A stretch of DNA of 64,000 nucleotides from Liopterus haemorrhoidalis (lineage: Eukaryota > Arthropoda > Insecta > Coleoptera > Dytiscidae). A model generated the notes under the pieces. That model was given only the letters and a program-made list of their open reading frames with translations, ran no database searches and had not been told where the DNA came from. The DNA is taken from assembly GCA_963971575.1 (NCBI GenBank), contig OZ020623.1, forward strand, positions 12,898,980-12,962,979, in the 5' to 3' direction. How positions within the stretch are numbered: the first letter of the stretch is position 1; each line of letters starts with the position of its first letter. Below are positions 46,193 through 57,073 of the stretch, piece by piece. Made by a program: the position numbers and the translations under genes.

Positions 46193-47527
46193 AGTGACTG
46201 TATAAAGACAGTGTGGCCATATGAACTGTAGCCGCCATGTTTATTCCAGATTTGTATTGGGTTATATGGAATAAATGTGAATATATCCTAATATATTATA
46301 ATATTTCTTAATAGTTTTAGTAGTTTTATGTATTTATGTTTATATATATGTGAATATAAATTTATTGTTAAGAAAAAACACGTATATGATTCAACATTTA
46401 TTAAGATAAATATTAAAATTGCCTACCGATGAAGGTATTTTTTTAAAATGTTTGCAACATAAAAAGGCAACAAATGAAAAAAATTCTTAAAAAAGGACAT
46501 GAAAGGATATAAAAGAGATATGTTTTTATTATTTTATAATTTTATTTGAGGACCTATAAAAACTAAAACATTTTTTTATAAAAACGGGAGTTACATTTTG
46601 ATTTGAATATTTTAAATTTAAGAAAACAACAGGAACAGGACATTAGAATTAGAATAAAACGATAGGTAAAAAATGTTGATAAGTTTCTATAAAAATTAGA
46701 GAACCCAACATTTCTCTAATATTTGGGAAAACGCATGTTTATATAAAAAAAAAAAATAGGATATTTTCATATGAAAAAAGAATAAGCAGAACATGTTATA
46801 TACCCTGAGTTCAAAAAGAAATTACATAAGAGTTGGCTATAGAAAAATAAAATAATGTATACTACAAGCTTTATGTAACAATAAATAACTTATGAAAACA
46901 AAAGTGATTTAATTAATTCAGACAGTAAATTAATTCTAAAGCTTTCTGTTGACATTACTTTTATTTTTCATAGCCAACCCTTATGCAATTTCTTTTTGAA
47001 CTCATGGTATAAATGATATATTAATAAAGAAAACTGATGTATATATTATCAATTATGCATTTATTCAACTAAAATTATGGTCAGGTGAAAAATAAAATGA
47101 AATCAGCATGGAATAACATTAAAATTAATGAAAGTAAATACTTCTTATAATTGTGAAGCCATCCATTGATTTACTGGCATAATGTTTTTTTTATGTTCAT
47201 TTAGCCTTTTTTTCCCAGCAATTTTAAACCTAAACATAACAAAACGTTTCATTATTTTTAATTTTAATTTGGGACAATTTAAAATATGTGCACAGTTTAC
47301 ATTATCTACATTACTCATTACTCATCACAAACACAACAATATTCACTATTAAACGTCTAAATATAGGTATATTATTTGAAAATATCACTTAAATCTGTTG
47401 AAACACAAGCTAAACACATGTAAACCATATGTAATCTGTAACAAAGTTGGAAGAAATATGGCGGACTTCAGGTCGACCAATAGAAAATGAGACCATCGTA
47501 TGGCTACACTGTCTTTATACAGTCACT
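46193..47527. mobile_element. 1.33-kb TIR element of unclear superfamily
   Basis: AGTGACTGTATAAAGACAGT is at the left, and its reverse complement, ACTGTCTTTATACAGTCACT, at the right, about 28 bp in all with one mismatch. A direct AAAAGGGGT lies just outside both ends, which could be a 9-bp target duplication of Mutator-like type, although a base or two separates it from the TIR. No transposase is visible. It contains a small MITE. Confidence 0.7.
46803..47007. mobile_element. 205-bp MITE nested in the 1.33-kb element
   Basis: CCCTGAGTTCAAAAAGAAAT at the left is mirrored by ATTTCTTTTTGAACTCATGG at the right. The arms extend about 50 bp through GTTGGCTAT, with TA at both flanks. Probably Tc1/mariner-type. 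Confidence 0.82.
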
Positions 47528-47544
47528 GTAAAAAGGGGTTACCT

Positions 47545-47804
47545 ATTGAGAACTGACACGCTCGGATACGCATTCTGGTGGTCAAATATTGTACTACGCG
47601 ACTGTAGTACTGTTTGAAATTATTACATATTTTCTAGTGTTGATTTTTTGTTAGAATGTCGATAGATACATTTTTATAAAATAAAAATGTACTGTGCTTA
47701 AATTAACCTGTTGCCTGTTAGCATATTCACAGCTGAATACTAGACAATTCAGCCATATTGCCTTGTATTACAGCGCCGCCAACGGTAATGTCACTTCTCA
47801 ATAG
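47545..47804 (-). repeat. 260-bp MITE-like repeat, copy 2, inverted
   Basis: Reverse complement of 43218-43477 with about nine differences. Begins ATTGAGAACTGACACGCTCG and ends TGTCACTTCTCAATAG. The pair could be two insertions or the ends of one 4.6-kb element; see findings. Confidence 0.85.
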
Positions 47805-49250
47805 TCTAAATTTATATAGTATAATTAAAACAGTAAGAATGAGTGTAAGTACCTGATTTTTATTAATATTGATCGTGACAAATCATATATGTTCTTATAT
47901 AATGCGCGATTGTAAACAAGTACTAATAAAACAAATATTTTTATTAATAAGTTTGTAACAGAATATCTATAACCTGTAAAGTCAATAAAATGACAGTTCA
48001 GTTTTCTGTTTTATCAAATGTCAGGTGTGACTAGCGTTCCGTAACAAAAACGTGTTTTCAGGTAACCACAACTTACCAAAATTGACCACGACTTTACCGT
48101 AACCGTAACCGCGGTAGGTAGGTGTGCAGTTACGGAACATTGTATAAGTTTAAGGTTTTGTAATTTCAATATGATTCTCGGTATTCCAGGATACGGTTGT
48201 CGGTGCGGTAGTCGCAACGTCTCATAGACCACGTGCCTTCCTTTTAGTCCAAGAGGTCGGGAAACTTACCTTGTTTGTCCTATGCTCTCGCGTTGGGACC
48301 ATATGCGTAAGCTATGACTTGTAGAACGTCATTCGCACACTTAACTGGGAGTACGTTAAAACCGGTGTTACACCCGATGTTTATTAGCGTTTACATGTCG
48401 AAGCTTTACATACTTTGATTATCTAAAGAAGCCGAATCAAGGTCATATTCGAATGTTCCGAACTAAGATTTTAGCCACGCCTATCAAAATCGGGCTATTG
48501 GCGTAGCATAAATTTTTATCTTGAGGGCTTTTAATTCAGGAATATTTAACATTCTTTATTTTAATTATTAATTTCCATAATGTGATTAATTACTCCACTC
48601 GGTTCTACTAACCTGACACTTTCCTAACCTAAGATAACGTTTTATCATTAAACTAGGAAGTAGATAGTTCGAATTCTACTAACCTAACCGAACCTAGCGC
48701 TGCGTCAGACGTCAAATTTACGCTGATTTTAGAAGTAGAATCTTCTTTAGATAATCCAAATATAAATAATAAATCTGAAATAAGTCAAATGCGTCCCTTA
48801 AAAAAGAGCGAAAAGCCACTGGTGTTACATTGTTGTACACCAGGTTGCATAAGCAACAAACAAAACAAAATAAAGCATTTTTTTGTGTAAATCTTAATAA
48901 ACACAAACATTATTTATTATAATAATGTACAATAACATATTAGTGTAATATAATTTAAACAGCATATTCAAAACAGAAGTCACGTCTTTATTAACAAATT
49001 CTTGTCAAATAAATGTCAATAGCCAACTTTCTTCATTCTTGGAGAGAAATGATATTGGTGGGGATTAATTTTGTTTGTTCCCAAATAAAAAAATAACACA
49101 TTTTTTCATAATGACGTCATATTACGTCAGATCTGAATAATATAAACAAGATTTTGAGGTTAGCATCTTGATAATTTAACATACATTTAAATTTGTAATA
49201 CCTGTAAAAATAAAGTATAATACAAAAATCCAGACAAGGTCATAAATCAT
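47805..49250. other. Intergenic; small inverted repeats only
   Basis: GCGTTCCGTAAC at 48034 and GTTACGGAAC at 48131 form a short inverted pair. ACGTCAAATTTACGCTGAT at 48710 is the inverse of the motif at 26620. No gene visible on either strand apart from the possible 3' part of the exon candidate to the right. Confidence 0.4.
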
Positions 49251-49256
49251 TCTTAC

Positions 49257-49338
49257 CGGTAGAACCTTTAGTGACTTTGACAGCCTTAGCATGTTTCTCT
49301 TGATTTGATGTCTTAGTAGAACTTTTTTTAAGTGGCAT
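49257..49338 (-). CDS. Possible first coding exon of a small basic protein
   Basis: From ATG at 49338 the minus strand reads MPLKKSSTKTSNQEKHAKAV followed by KVTKGST, and then meets GGTAAGA, a good splice donor (exon end 49257, phase 1). If read on without splicing, the frame ends at a stop six codons later. The protein start is Lys/Ser/Thr-rich and would be disordered. I do not recognise it. A candidate acceptor, TTATTCAG, lies about 110 bp downstream on the minus strand (near 49131), but joining there gives a stop after three codons, and AATAAA follows near 48985. It could be a short gene, the start of a longer one, or chance. Confidence 0.25.
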
Positions 49339-49639
49339 CTTGATTGTCTATAATCACTGACAAATAACAAAATATAAGTCTTTTAATACTTCAAATACTT
49401 ATTTACACGTTACACTGTACATTCCGCCATAGTAAAATTACAGATGGCAATATTTACGTTTTAGATCAATACGCGTAATTCAAGATATATACTATGTTCC
49501 ACACAACAGCAGTATATATATTTGTCCATTAATTATATGTGTTATTTTGAACATGTATTAGTTACTTCTTATTATAAAAATATATGGTTTATTTATTTAC
49601 TGATATCTACACTGTTGCACTGGATTATACTTTTAAACT

Positions 49640-51010
49640 TATAAATACTACCACTAGATGACATCAACAACAATGTTTTTTATTAAATGAAACGCAATAA
49701 TGTACACTAAAATCTTTATAATACCGTGGTATATCGCTATGTCTAAACTGAACAATAATATTTATATTTTTAATAATAACTATACAATTAAAAATGGTAA
49801 AAAAATTGTTGTGTCCTCCATTTTGTGAAACTTGGACATCTTTTGGTCAGTACATTAATTACAACTGTTGTAATTTGGAAATCTTTAACAATATATCAAA
49901 ATATGATCAATTGTTAATAAGTTTATATAAAATACCTTAAATTTTAAATATTTCAACGTGTAGATAGCATTATTGCAAGATTTGGTTACATTTTTAGTCT
50001 TTTCATGCTAATTTTACAATTTTAAATGTTAGAAAATGGCTGTGTCCGCCATTTTGTCATGTTTGTGTATCTAGTGGCTAATAGAGTAAGTACGACTGTT
50101 TTAATTTAGGAATCATTAATAATGTTTCCAGATTATGTATTTCCATTATTTTCCAAACGAATAACAATTTGTGAAAATAGTAAATAAATTTGGTGTTGTG
50201 GAAGAGATAAATAGGAAAAAGCATAGGGGAAGTATATATTTTAAGATCGCAGCGCTATTTCAGCATACTTGGAACCTTCAAAATAAACATTCGTTACATA
50301 TAAACACCGTGAATTTTAATGTTTACTGGTGGTTTTTGTAATTTTGCTACAATATTAATACTTGTTTTTATGCAATTATATTTTTATGCAAACATTTTTT
50401 ATAAAAATAGCGCGATAGAATGTCTATTTCTATATATAGTTCCTAAAATCCCAGCAGATGTCATATCGCTTAGCACGTTTTCCCTATGGAAATTGTACAA
50501 AACTTATTAATTCTACTACTAGATGGTACTACAAGAATGTTTTTATTAAATCAAACTCAATAATGTACGCTATAATCTTGATAATACTATATCATATCAC
50601 TAAAACTAAATTAAACAATAATATTTATAATAACTATACAATTTAAAATGGTAAAAAAATTGTTGTCTTCCATTTTGTGATACTTGGACATCTGTTGGTC
50701 AGTACGTTAGTTACAACGGTTATAATTTAGAAATCTTTAACAATGTATCAAAATATGATAAATAGTTAATGATTTTATAGAAAATACATAAAATTTTAAT
50801 TATTTCAACATTAAGATTAGAGTTATTACAAGATTTGGTTTAATATTTAAGTTTTTTATACTAATTTTACAATTTTAAATGTTATAAAATGGCTGTGTCC
50901 GCCATTTTGTCATCTTTCTACATCTAATGGTTGATAGAATAAGTATGATTGTTTTAAGTTAGGAATCATTAACAACGTTTCCAGATTATGATATTTTCTG
51001 AATTTTATAT
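49640..51010 (+). repeat. Diverged tandem array of ~150-250-bp units
   Basis: A block starting near 49645 (CTAGATGACATCAACAACAA) and running to about 50140 is repeated at about 50508-51000. Within each block there are two or three related subunits. They share TGTGTCCGCCATTTTGT, a TGGTYARTA motif and AATCWTTAAYAATRT in the same order. Subunits begin at about 49645, 49800, 50033, 50520, 50650 and 50885. A stretch of other DNA (about 50200-50500), including an ATAGGGGAAG element end, separates the two blocks. No coding. Confidence 0.65.
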
Positions 51011-51899
51011 GAAAATACTTTAAAATTACAGAAATAAAAATCTATTGAATACCATTGAAATATATTTTTTTTTCAAATTGTTCCTAAATCATGTATTTTA
51101 GTGTTCTATATTTAAGATCTGCCATCTTGAATTTATGAACAAAACTAAGACATTCAGATGTCATTCTTTCCTGTTTCTCGCCTCAAACTTGTTATTCAAT
51201 AAAATTTGATCAAATAGACCATATTAGTAACTACGTCACAAATTGGAATTCAGTGCTGCCGTCTCGCGGTTGGATTCCTTTTATTTGAATTTTCTATAAT
51301 ATAAAGTATCTGGATTGTATATATTAGTATATATTTATCAAAAATACATATTTTATGCTCCAAAATTGAAAATATTTATAAAATTAAGGTAACAAAAGTA
51401 ATGTCCCATGTATTTTAAACTTCAAAAGGACTCAGCTCTCAGATGGCAGCACATGTATGTGACGACACACTAATATGGTCTATTCGATTTGGCTGTGGCG
51501 GCTATTCATGAAGTGTCAAGAAACCATGGCTCTACCATTGCAAAATTATGGCAACATCATCACAAATTAATCATTGAAAATCATTTTTCTTTAAAAATAC
51601 CGATAAATACAAATAAACATACGTGTTTAAGTATGGAACGCTGCTTTTGCCACGCATTTGATGCGAGGAAGCACGCTTTGTACTTATTCAGGCAGGCGAG
51701 CCAACTCGGAACTGGCTTTGTTTTCAGACGATTTCCGGTCTCCGCGGTGAGTTGGGGGGTAGAGCGGGTTGTTCGACTGTGCGGCAGAATTACATTAAAC
51801 CGAGCCAGCTGCATGTTGGCTCGTTAGTTCGAGTTATGGTTGCAAATAGAAAGCATCGCATATTATAGTGTTTCATGCCGTGTGTGTGTGTGTGTTGTT
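51011..51899. other. Intergenic; GC-richer island and short (GT)n
   Basis: The stretch 51640-51840 is distinctly GC-richer than its surroundings but has no recognisable coding or tRNA signature. A (TG)n run lies at 51880-51895. Confidence 0.4.
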
Positions 51900-52560
51900 T
51901 TTATTTATTTTATTTTTTTTTATTTTTATAATTTGGCTACACAACAGGACATCGTCCTAATTACAGCGCAGCACTAACAATACACTATTTGTATATCAGT
52001 AACATAATACATAATGTATATTTAATTATTACTATAATTAATTAAAATAATATATAATATAATCAATTCTTATAATATTAACATATTATTATTATTATTA
52101 AATACTAAAACAGTAATTCTAATAATCTTAGATAGCTAAAGCAGATGAAAAAATAATTAAAAATCAAAATAGTTTAAACTTACAATAAGCAAGTAATTAA
52201 TGATCGTCTGAATATCTTTAAGTTAGAAGAAAAAATGTCAGAAATAACAGCGGATTTAGAAATATTATTAAATTCTAGACACATTCTATTAATAGGCGAA
52301 TTATAAGCAAAGTTTGTTTTATTATGAGGTAACAAGAAAAGGTCGTTCATTCTCGTGTTGTAAGATGGCACACGAAATGATAATGAATTTATTAAATCAG
52401 GACAATCTATTTTATTATGAACAATCTTGTAAAGAAAAATTAAATCAAGAAATCTACGTCTATTTTCTAAGGATACTAGATTGATATTGTTATTGGGAAA
52501 TTTAAAATTTACATACTTGATAAATTTATTCTGTACTTTTTCAATTCGGTTAACCTAAAT
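51900..52560 (-). mobile_element. CR1/Jockey-like LINE 3' fragment
   Basis: The minus strand encodes, from about 52555, NRIEKVQNKFIKYVNFKF, then SLENRRRFLDLIFLYKIVHN, CPDLINSLSFRVPSYNTRM and a YAYNSPINRMC-like tail ending at 52180. This is the extreme C-terminus of a LINE reverse transcriptase; the catalytic part is gone. An A-rich 3' tail (T-rich on the plus strand) ends the element near 51900. Same general family as 7741-9407. Confidence 0.75.
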
Positions 52561-53250
52561 ATTGAGGAGACCAACACGTTTTGTTTTACTAAAAATGAAC
52601 AGTATCAGTATCCTTTTGAAATAAACATTTTCTTCGTATTCCCTGGAGGAAAATCTCGAAATAAAACAACTGGGAAGACCGCTACTGGATTTGGACATTT
52701 CAAAAACTCAAAATGTTTCTGCCCTGCTTCTAAAACACGAACAAGAATATTTAATAGAAACATTTACTTAAAGATTAGATTTGCATATGCGACGAAAAGC
52801 AAGCGGAAAGCAGTTAATAAAAAAAACTATAGCAACATTTCAAAGCCAAAACATACATCATAGACGTATGTCGTAGTCGTACTCTTCGTATTGTTATTTT
52901 AAATTCTTTCCAACAATAAAGAACTTTATTTGCATTGTTGCAAATTAACAATTGTTGAATTTAACAATTATCATTATTATTATTATTATTAAATTTAGGA
53001 AATGATTTATAATTTTTTATTTTAGTCTGAAATAAATTAAAAAAATTATTTTTAAATCATGACTCATAAAGTAAATATCCCAAAAAATTGCTTCTAAATT
53101 ACAACATGGCTGGGAATTACCATCAAAAAAATTATATATTATCTTATATTCATCATTATAGTTGACAGTGTTGTATCTGTAAGTATATTATTAGAAAAGT
53201 AAATAAATTTATAAGTAATTATAATTATTTGGTTAAGTATTTTAGTAATA
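52561..53250. other. Upstream region of the first STAND gene
   Basis: AT-rich. An (ATT)n run lies at about 52970-52991. An in-frame stop (TAA) at 53212-53214 precedes the first gene with no intervening ATG in frame, which supports the start at 53251. No TATA box can be singled out in such AT-rich sequence. Confidence 0.4.
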
Positions 53251-55338
53251 ATGGATAACGAACAAAAAGATTTACTCGAAAAGAGACTACAAGAATTTAC
53301 AGAATATTTTCTCGATGAGTTCGACACAAAAATAGTCCTTTATCGTAAAATATTAGAAGAAAAATCAGATGCAGCAACAGGTGGTTTTGTAAGTACAGCC
53401 CTAACCAGTTCCAAACCAGCAGTCGCAGGAGGAATATCATTCGGAACTGGAATTCCATTCCTCGGTCCAGCAATTGCAGGTGCGTTAGAAGCTGGAGGCA
53501 AAAAAGTAGCATCCATTTTCGAAGAAAGAAGCAATAAGAACCAAGCAGACTCTTTATACGACATAATTTTTAATTACAAAGGAAAAGAAAATCAAATTCG
53601 ATTAAAATTAATTCTCATTGAAGTGTGTTATGAAATTTTTTATAGTTACGAGAAACAGTTTATGAGTTTAACGGTAAAGAATGGTGGGGAAACTCGAGCA
53701 ATGTTTAAACTTGCGAAAGATGCTGTGACTAGAATTTTAGATTTTTTCATAAACAACGAAGCTGAGTTTACTGTTTCGGAAGTTACAAAAGCATTAGTTT
53801 ATGTTGAACCTGTAACGGTAAAAAATTTTATTTCAAAAATATTTAAATCTGGTAGAAGTGTATTGTTTAAAAATGGTGAAAATTTACAAAAATGGGACAC
53901 TAAAGATTTATTTACTAAGATTGGAATAAAAATATTTGATCAAAATGAATGGTGTTATTACTCGAAAGATAGTTGTGAAAAAAAGTTAGGGTATCGAAGG
54001 TTATTTTCAAACGAAAAAATACCAGACGACTTTAAAATATTAGACAAAATTTACGAAGAATATGATTATATTTTAAATTTAGAAAATAAAAATGAATTTT
54101 CTACTAAATTGTTCGATATATTTAATCGAAGAGATCCAAACAAAATGGAAGAACGTATTAAAGAATCATTCGAAAACACAAAAAATGAAATGTTAAAAAT
54201 AATTGAAAATATCCCAGAAAAAGAATCTTTTAACTTTGATATAAACGAATTTAAACAACTAATACATAATCTTGATTTTGAAATATTAAAAACTTATTTC
54301 GAAGAAAATAAGAAAAATTTTGCCGCAGCCCAATGGGATCGTGAAATTAAACATAAAGAAACCGTAAATCTCATATCGAAACAAAGTGATCTTCTTAGTG
54401 CTGTAAACAGTGAAATTAAAGAAACATTAAATAAAGTAGATCAAATTCATTGTAAAATTATGACACAAGCTAGCATTCCGATTATATTTCAACTTTCAAA
54501 GTTAACCGATCATTTCATCGGAAGGGTTAAGGAGATGAGTGAAATTAAATGGGGATATTTAGATACAAATATACTTGTTATAACTGGTCCGAAAGGTGTT
54601 GGTAAAACTGAAGTTGCACTTAAATATGCACATGAATTTAAACATGATAATTCTAATGTTATTTTTATTAATTCTACGACACATGAATCCTTGATTAGTT
54701 CGTTTAAAGATCTATCACTTATTATTGGTGTGACATTGGAAGAAAAAACAAATAGTGCTATAATAAGAGAATGCTTACAGTATTTTAGTAATAGAAAAAC
54801 TTTGTTTGTTTTCGATAATTCATCTGTCGATAACGTAATAGTTACAAATTTGCAATCATTTATTGGACATCCTGATAATATATCCATTCTTATTACTTCA
54901 GATAGTGACTCTTGGAGTTTTAAAACAATAAATTTAAGCCCGCTAACTGAAAAACAAGCTTTTAAATATATTAAAAATGTTCTAAAAGATAAACCAGATT
55001 TAGCAAATGATCAGTCTTGTAGAAAATTAGCTGAATTTCATAATTATTTACCATTAGGTTTAAAAAATGCTACTGATTATATTATACAACAAAATATTTT
55101 ACATAAAGAGTTGTATACTATTGACAGCTATATTGAACAATTTAGCAAGAAAGAAATTGCAGTTATACCTCAAGTTACTCCACCAGACGATGACGTTTTG
55201 GAGAAAAAAATATTAAAAAAACTTGAAAGAGAGACAAATAGGATTGGAGATCAAATATCAGCTGAATCTGCAAGAGCTGAAAAAAGAGTTAAGAAGTTTT
55301 TTAAGAATGAAGTTGGAGGATTTTTTAAGAAACTTTAA
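53251..55338 (+). CDS. STAND NTPase (NB-ARC-like) with glycine-rich hydrophobic N-terminal segment
   Basis: 695 residues, one uninterrupted frame. Residues 1-40 are a charged helix. Residues 43-86 are glycine/alanine-rich and hydrophobic, with GGISFGTGIPFLGPAIAGAL (60-79), like a glycine-zipper or membrane-inserting hairpin. Residues 100-400 are mostly helical, with a WDTKDLFTKIGIKIF segment (215-229) and GYRRLF (247-252). After SIPIIFQL (408-415) comes the ATPase: Walker A GPKGVGKT (446-453), Walker B-like LFVFDN (Asp522), sensor-like ILITS (546-550) and PLGL (601-604). The last 60 residues form a charged helix ending KKFFKNEVGGFFKKL. STAND proteins act as ATP-driven switches; TPR, WD or LRR sensor repeats are absent. 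The glycine-rich segment suggests a membrane effector (inference). A paralogue with a different N-terminus lies 2.8 kb downstream. The absence of introns is notable. Confidence 0.85.
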   Translation: MDNEQKDLLEKRLQEFTEYFLDEFDTKIVLYRKILEEKSDAATGGFVSTALTSSKPAVAGGISFGTGIPFLGPAIAGALEAGGKKVASIFEERSNKNQADSLYDIIFNYKGKENQIRLKLILIEVCYEIFYSYEKQFMSLTVKNGGETRAMFKLAKDAVTRILDFFINNEAEFTVSEVTKALVYVEPVTVKNFISKIFKSGRSVLFKNGENLQKWDTKDLFTKIGIKIFDQNEWCYYSKDSCEKKLGYRRLFSNEKIPDDFKILDKIYEEYDYILNLENKNEFSTKLFDIFNRRDPNKMEERIKESFENTKNEMLKIIENIPEKESFNFDINEFKQLIHNLDFEILKTYFEENKKNFAAAQWDREIKHKETVNLISKQSDLLSAVNSEIKETLNKVDQIHCKIMTQASIPIIFQLSKLTDHFIGRVKEMSEIKWGYLDTNILVITGPKGVGKTEVALKYAHEFKHDNSNVIFINSTTHESLISSFKDLSLIIGVTLEEKTNSAIIRECLQYFSNRKTLFVFDNSSVDNVIVTNLQSFIGHPDNISILITSDSDSWSFKTINLSPLTEKQAFKYIKNVLKDKPDLANDQSCRKLAEFHNYLPLGLKNATDYIIQQNILHKELYTIDSYIEQFSKKEIAVIPQVTPPDDDVLEKKILKKLERETNRIGDQISAESARAEKRVKKFFKNEVGGFFKKL

Positions 55339-56033
55339 GAGGAATGAATAACGATTATATACCCTTGTATTATACCGTGCAACCATTATTTCTTTTCCGT
55401 TACATAACAGTAAGCAATGAGTTTAAAAATATCAAAACTGTATTCTAATTCACAGCTGAAAATCCCAATTTAACAAAGAACCAATCAGATTACTTCGTTC
55501 GCTCGAATTCACCCGAGGAACAACGAAAATATGTGTTGCTAACTAAATATCTGTTATCAACTCATTGGCGTATAGAGAAAAATAGTGTTCATTTAATAAT
55601 CAATTCGTATAAAGTAACAAAAATAGAATGTACGCCTATGTGTACATGTCTTTGGAAATAAGTTTGATAACTAAATGTTTCTGTCAAGTATTGCATAACG
55701 GTCGAGATTTGATGATCGCTCTCTATTATAGGCTATTCCGAACGTTTAAGCGGAACTAAGTGGAATTTTAATTTTTAAGTTGTCATGAGCTATGTATTTT
55801 AAATAATTCAAAAAAATAATCTTGATATTTGGACTTATGTATTTAATACTTTCTCCGTAGAATTTGTATTTGATATGTCTGAAAATGTCAGTATTTGAAA
55901 TACTTTAGCTGTAAGTATTTCAAATATTTCCGTTTATTCTATGATAAATCGTTTGTGTTATTATATTTTTTTATAATATAATGTGTTATGTGTCAAATAA
56001 ATAATATACTGCCATTTTATATGTACATATGTT
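55339..56033. other. 3' flank of the first STAND gene
   Basis: No AATAAA signal lies within the first 600 bp; the first is at about 55996. The remainder is AT-rich with a GTATTTGAAATAC palindrome near 55890. Confidence 0.4.
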
Positions 56034-56250
56034 TGTCTCTCTTCTCTCTCCCTCCTTCTCACTCCCCCTCTCTCCCTTTCTCTCCCTCCCCCGTCTTCCT
56101 CTCGCTTTCTCTCTGTCTGTCTTTCTGTTTTTCCATTTGTCTCTCTCTATCTCTCTGTCTCTTTCTCTCTATTTCTCTGTCTCTTTGTATCTCTATCTGT
56201 CTCTTTCTTTCTATTTCTCTGTCTCTCTCTTTATCTCCCTCCCTCTCAAT
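56034..56250. repeat. Pyrimidine-rich (CT)n microsatellite
   Basis: About 215 bp of near-pure C/T, dominated by TCTCTCTCTGTCT-type units. Long reading frames here are artefacts of the lack of purines. The complementary strand is polypurine, so triplex or non-B structure is possible. Confidence 0.92.
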
Positions 56251-56334
56251 TGATTACTGACAAAAATCACATTCATATAAATCTGCATTTAAATATGCAC
56301 ATAAATTTAAACGTGCCCACATATTGCAGTTTAG

Positions 56335-56601
56335 TAGGGTGACCATTTTCTTAAGAAGGCAATGCAAAAAAAAGGTCGTCCCAATTCCAAGTGAAGAGCA
56401 AAAAAAAAAGTCCTCACCTCCCAAATCCAAGTGAAAAGCAAAAAAAAGGTCCTCACCTCCTAGATCCAAATGAAGAGCAAAAAAAAAGGTCCTCATCTCC
56501 CAGATCCAAGTGAAGAGCAAAAAAGTTAGAATGCGGGACTTTTGTGGAACGTGTCTTAATGCGGGACGCCCAATCAAAAAGCGGGACGAATGGTCACCCT
56601 A
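56335..56601. mobile_element. 267-bp hAT MITE with perfect 8-bp TSD and internal minisatellite
   Basis: CAGTTTAG is found directly outside both ends (56327-56334 and 56602-56609). The termini are TAGGGTGACCATT and AATGGTCACCCTA. The interior contains about four ~45-bp units with GGTCCTCACCTCC and CCAAGTGAAGAGC. Confidence 0.92.
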
Positions 56602-56708
56602 CAGTTTAGGCCCCGAACCCAAAGCTCGCCCCTTTGATCCTGTAAAAAAACAACCGTCACAAAACATGCAAGCAGGATCTTTATCATCCGAACTTTGTTG
56701 TCCTACTT

Positions 56709-57073
56709 CAGGGGTCGGCAACCTTTTTGTCAATAAGGGCGCAATATAAATTCAAATGTTATTGAGGGCGCATAAAAACGTAAAATAAGTAAACACTCGT
56801 GGTTCGCAAGGTCGTCTAATCTAGCGCTGATCGCTTAAGTCGAATCACTAATGGCCGGTTGCTAAAGGAAGAATTATCCCCTAACTCAAGTTAAAATCCT
56901 TTGTTTTTGTATGTTGTAACATATAAAAACAAATGATTTTAACTTGAGTTAGAGAAAACTCTTACGTTAGCAACCCGACATAATAGATGCGATGTGGATA
57001 TTGGGCTCAGTATGTGTGTGTCTCGATAGCGAGGGCGCATAAAAAACCGAGGGCGCCGTGTTGCCGACTCCTG
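56709..57073. mobile_element. 365-bp hAT MITE with internal hairpin
   Basis: CAGGGGTCGGCAACCTTTTT at the left and GTTGCCGACTCCTG at the right. The flanking octamers TCCTACTT and CCCTACTT differ at one position. At about 56882-56954 a hairpin is formed by AACTCAAGTTAAAATC and GATTTTAACTTGAGTT. Confidence 0.88.

Noticed and set aside
52575..52861. A plus-strand frame of about 95 codons open between the LINE fragment and the first STAND gene.
   Set aside because: No start codon, no recognisable motif, overlaps LINE sequence at its 5' side; could be chance.
55988..56260. Two overlapping frames of 74 and 90 codons rich in Ser, Leu, Phe and Cys.
   Set aside because: They are an artefact of a purine-free (CT)n microsatellite, which lacks stop codons; no protein-like composition.
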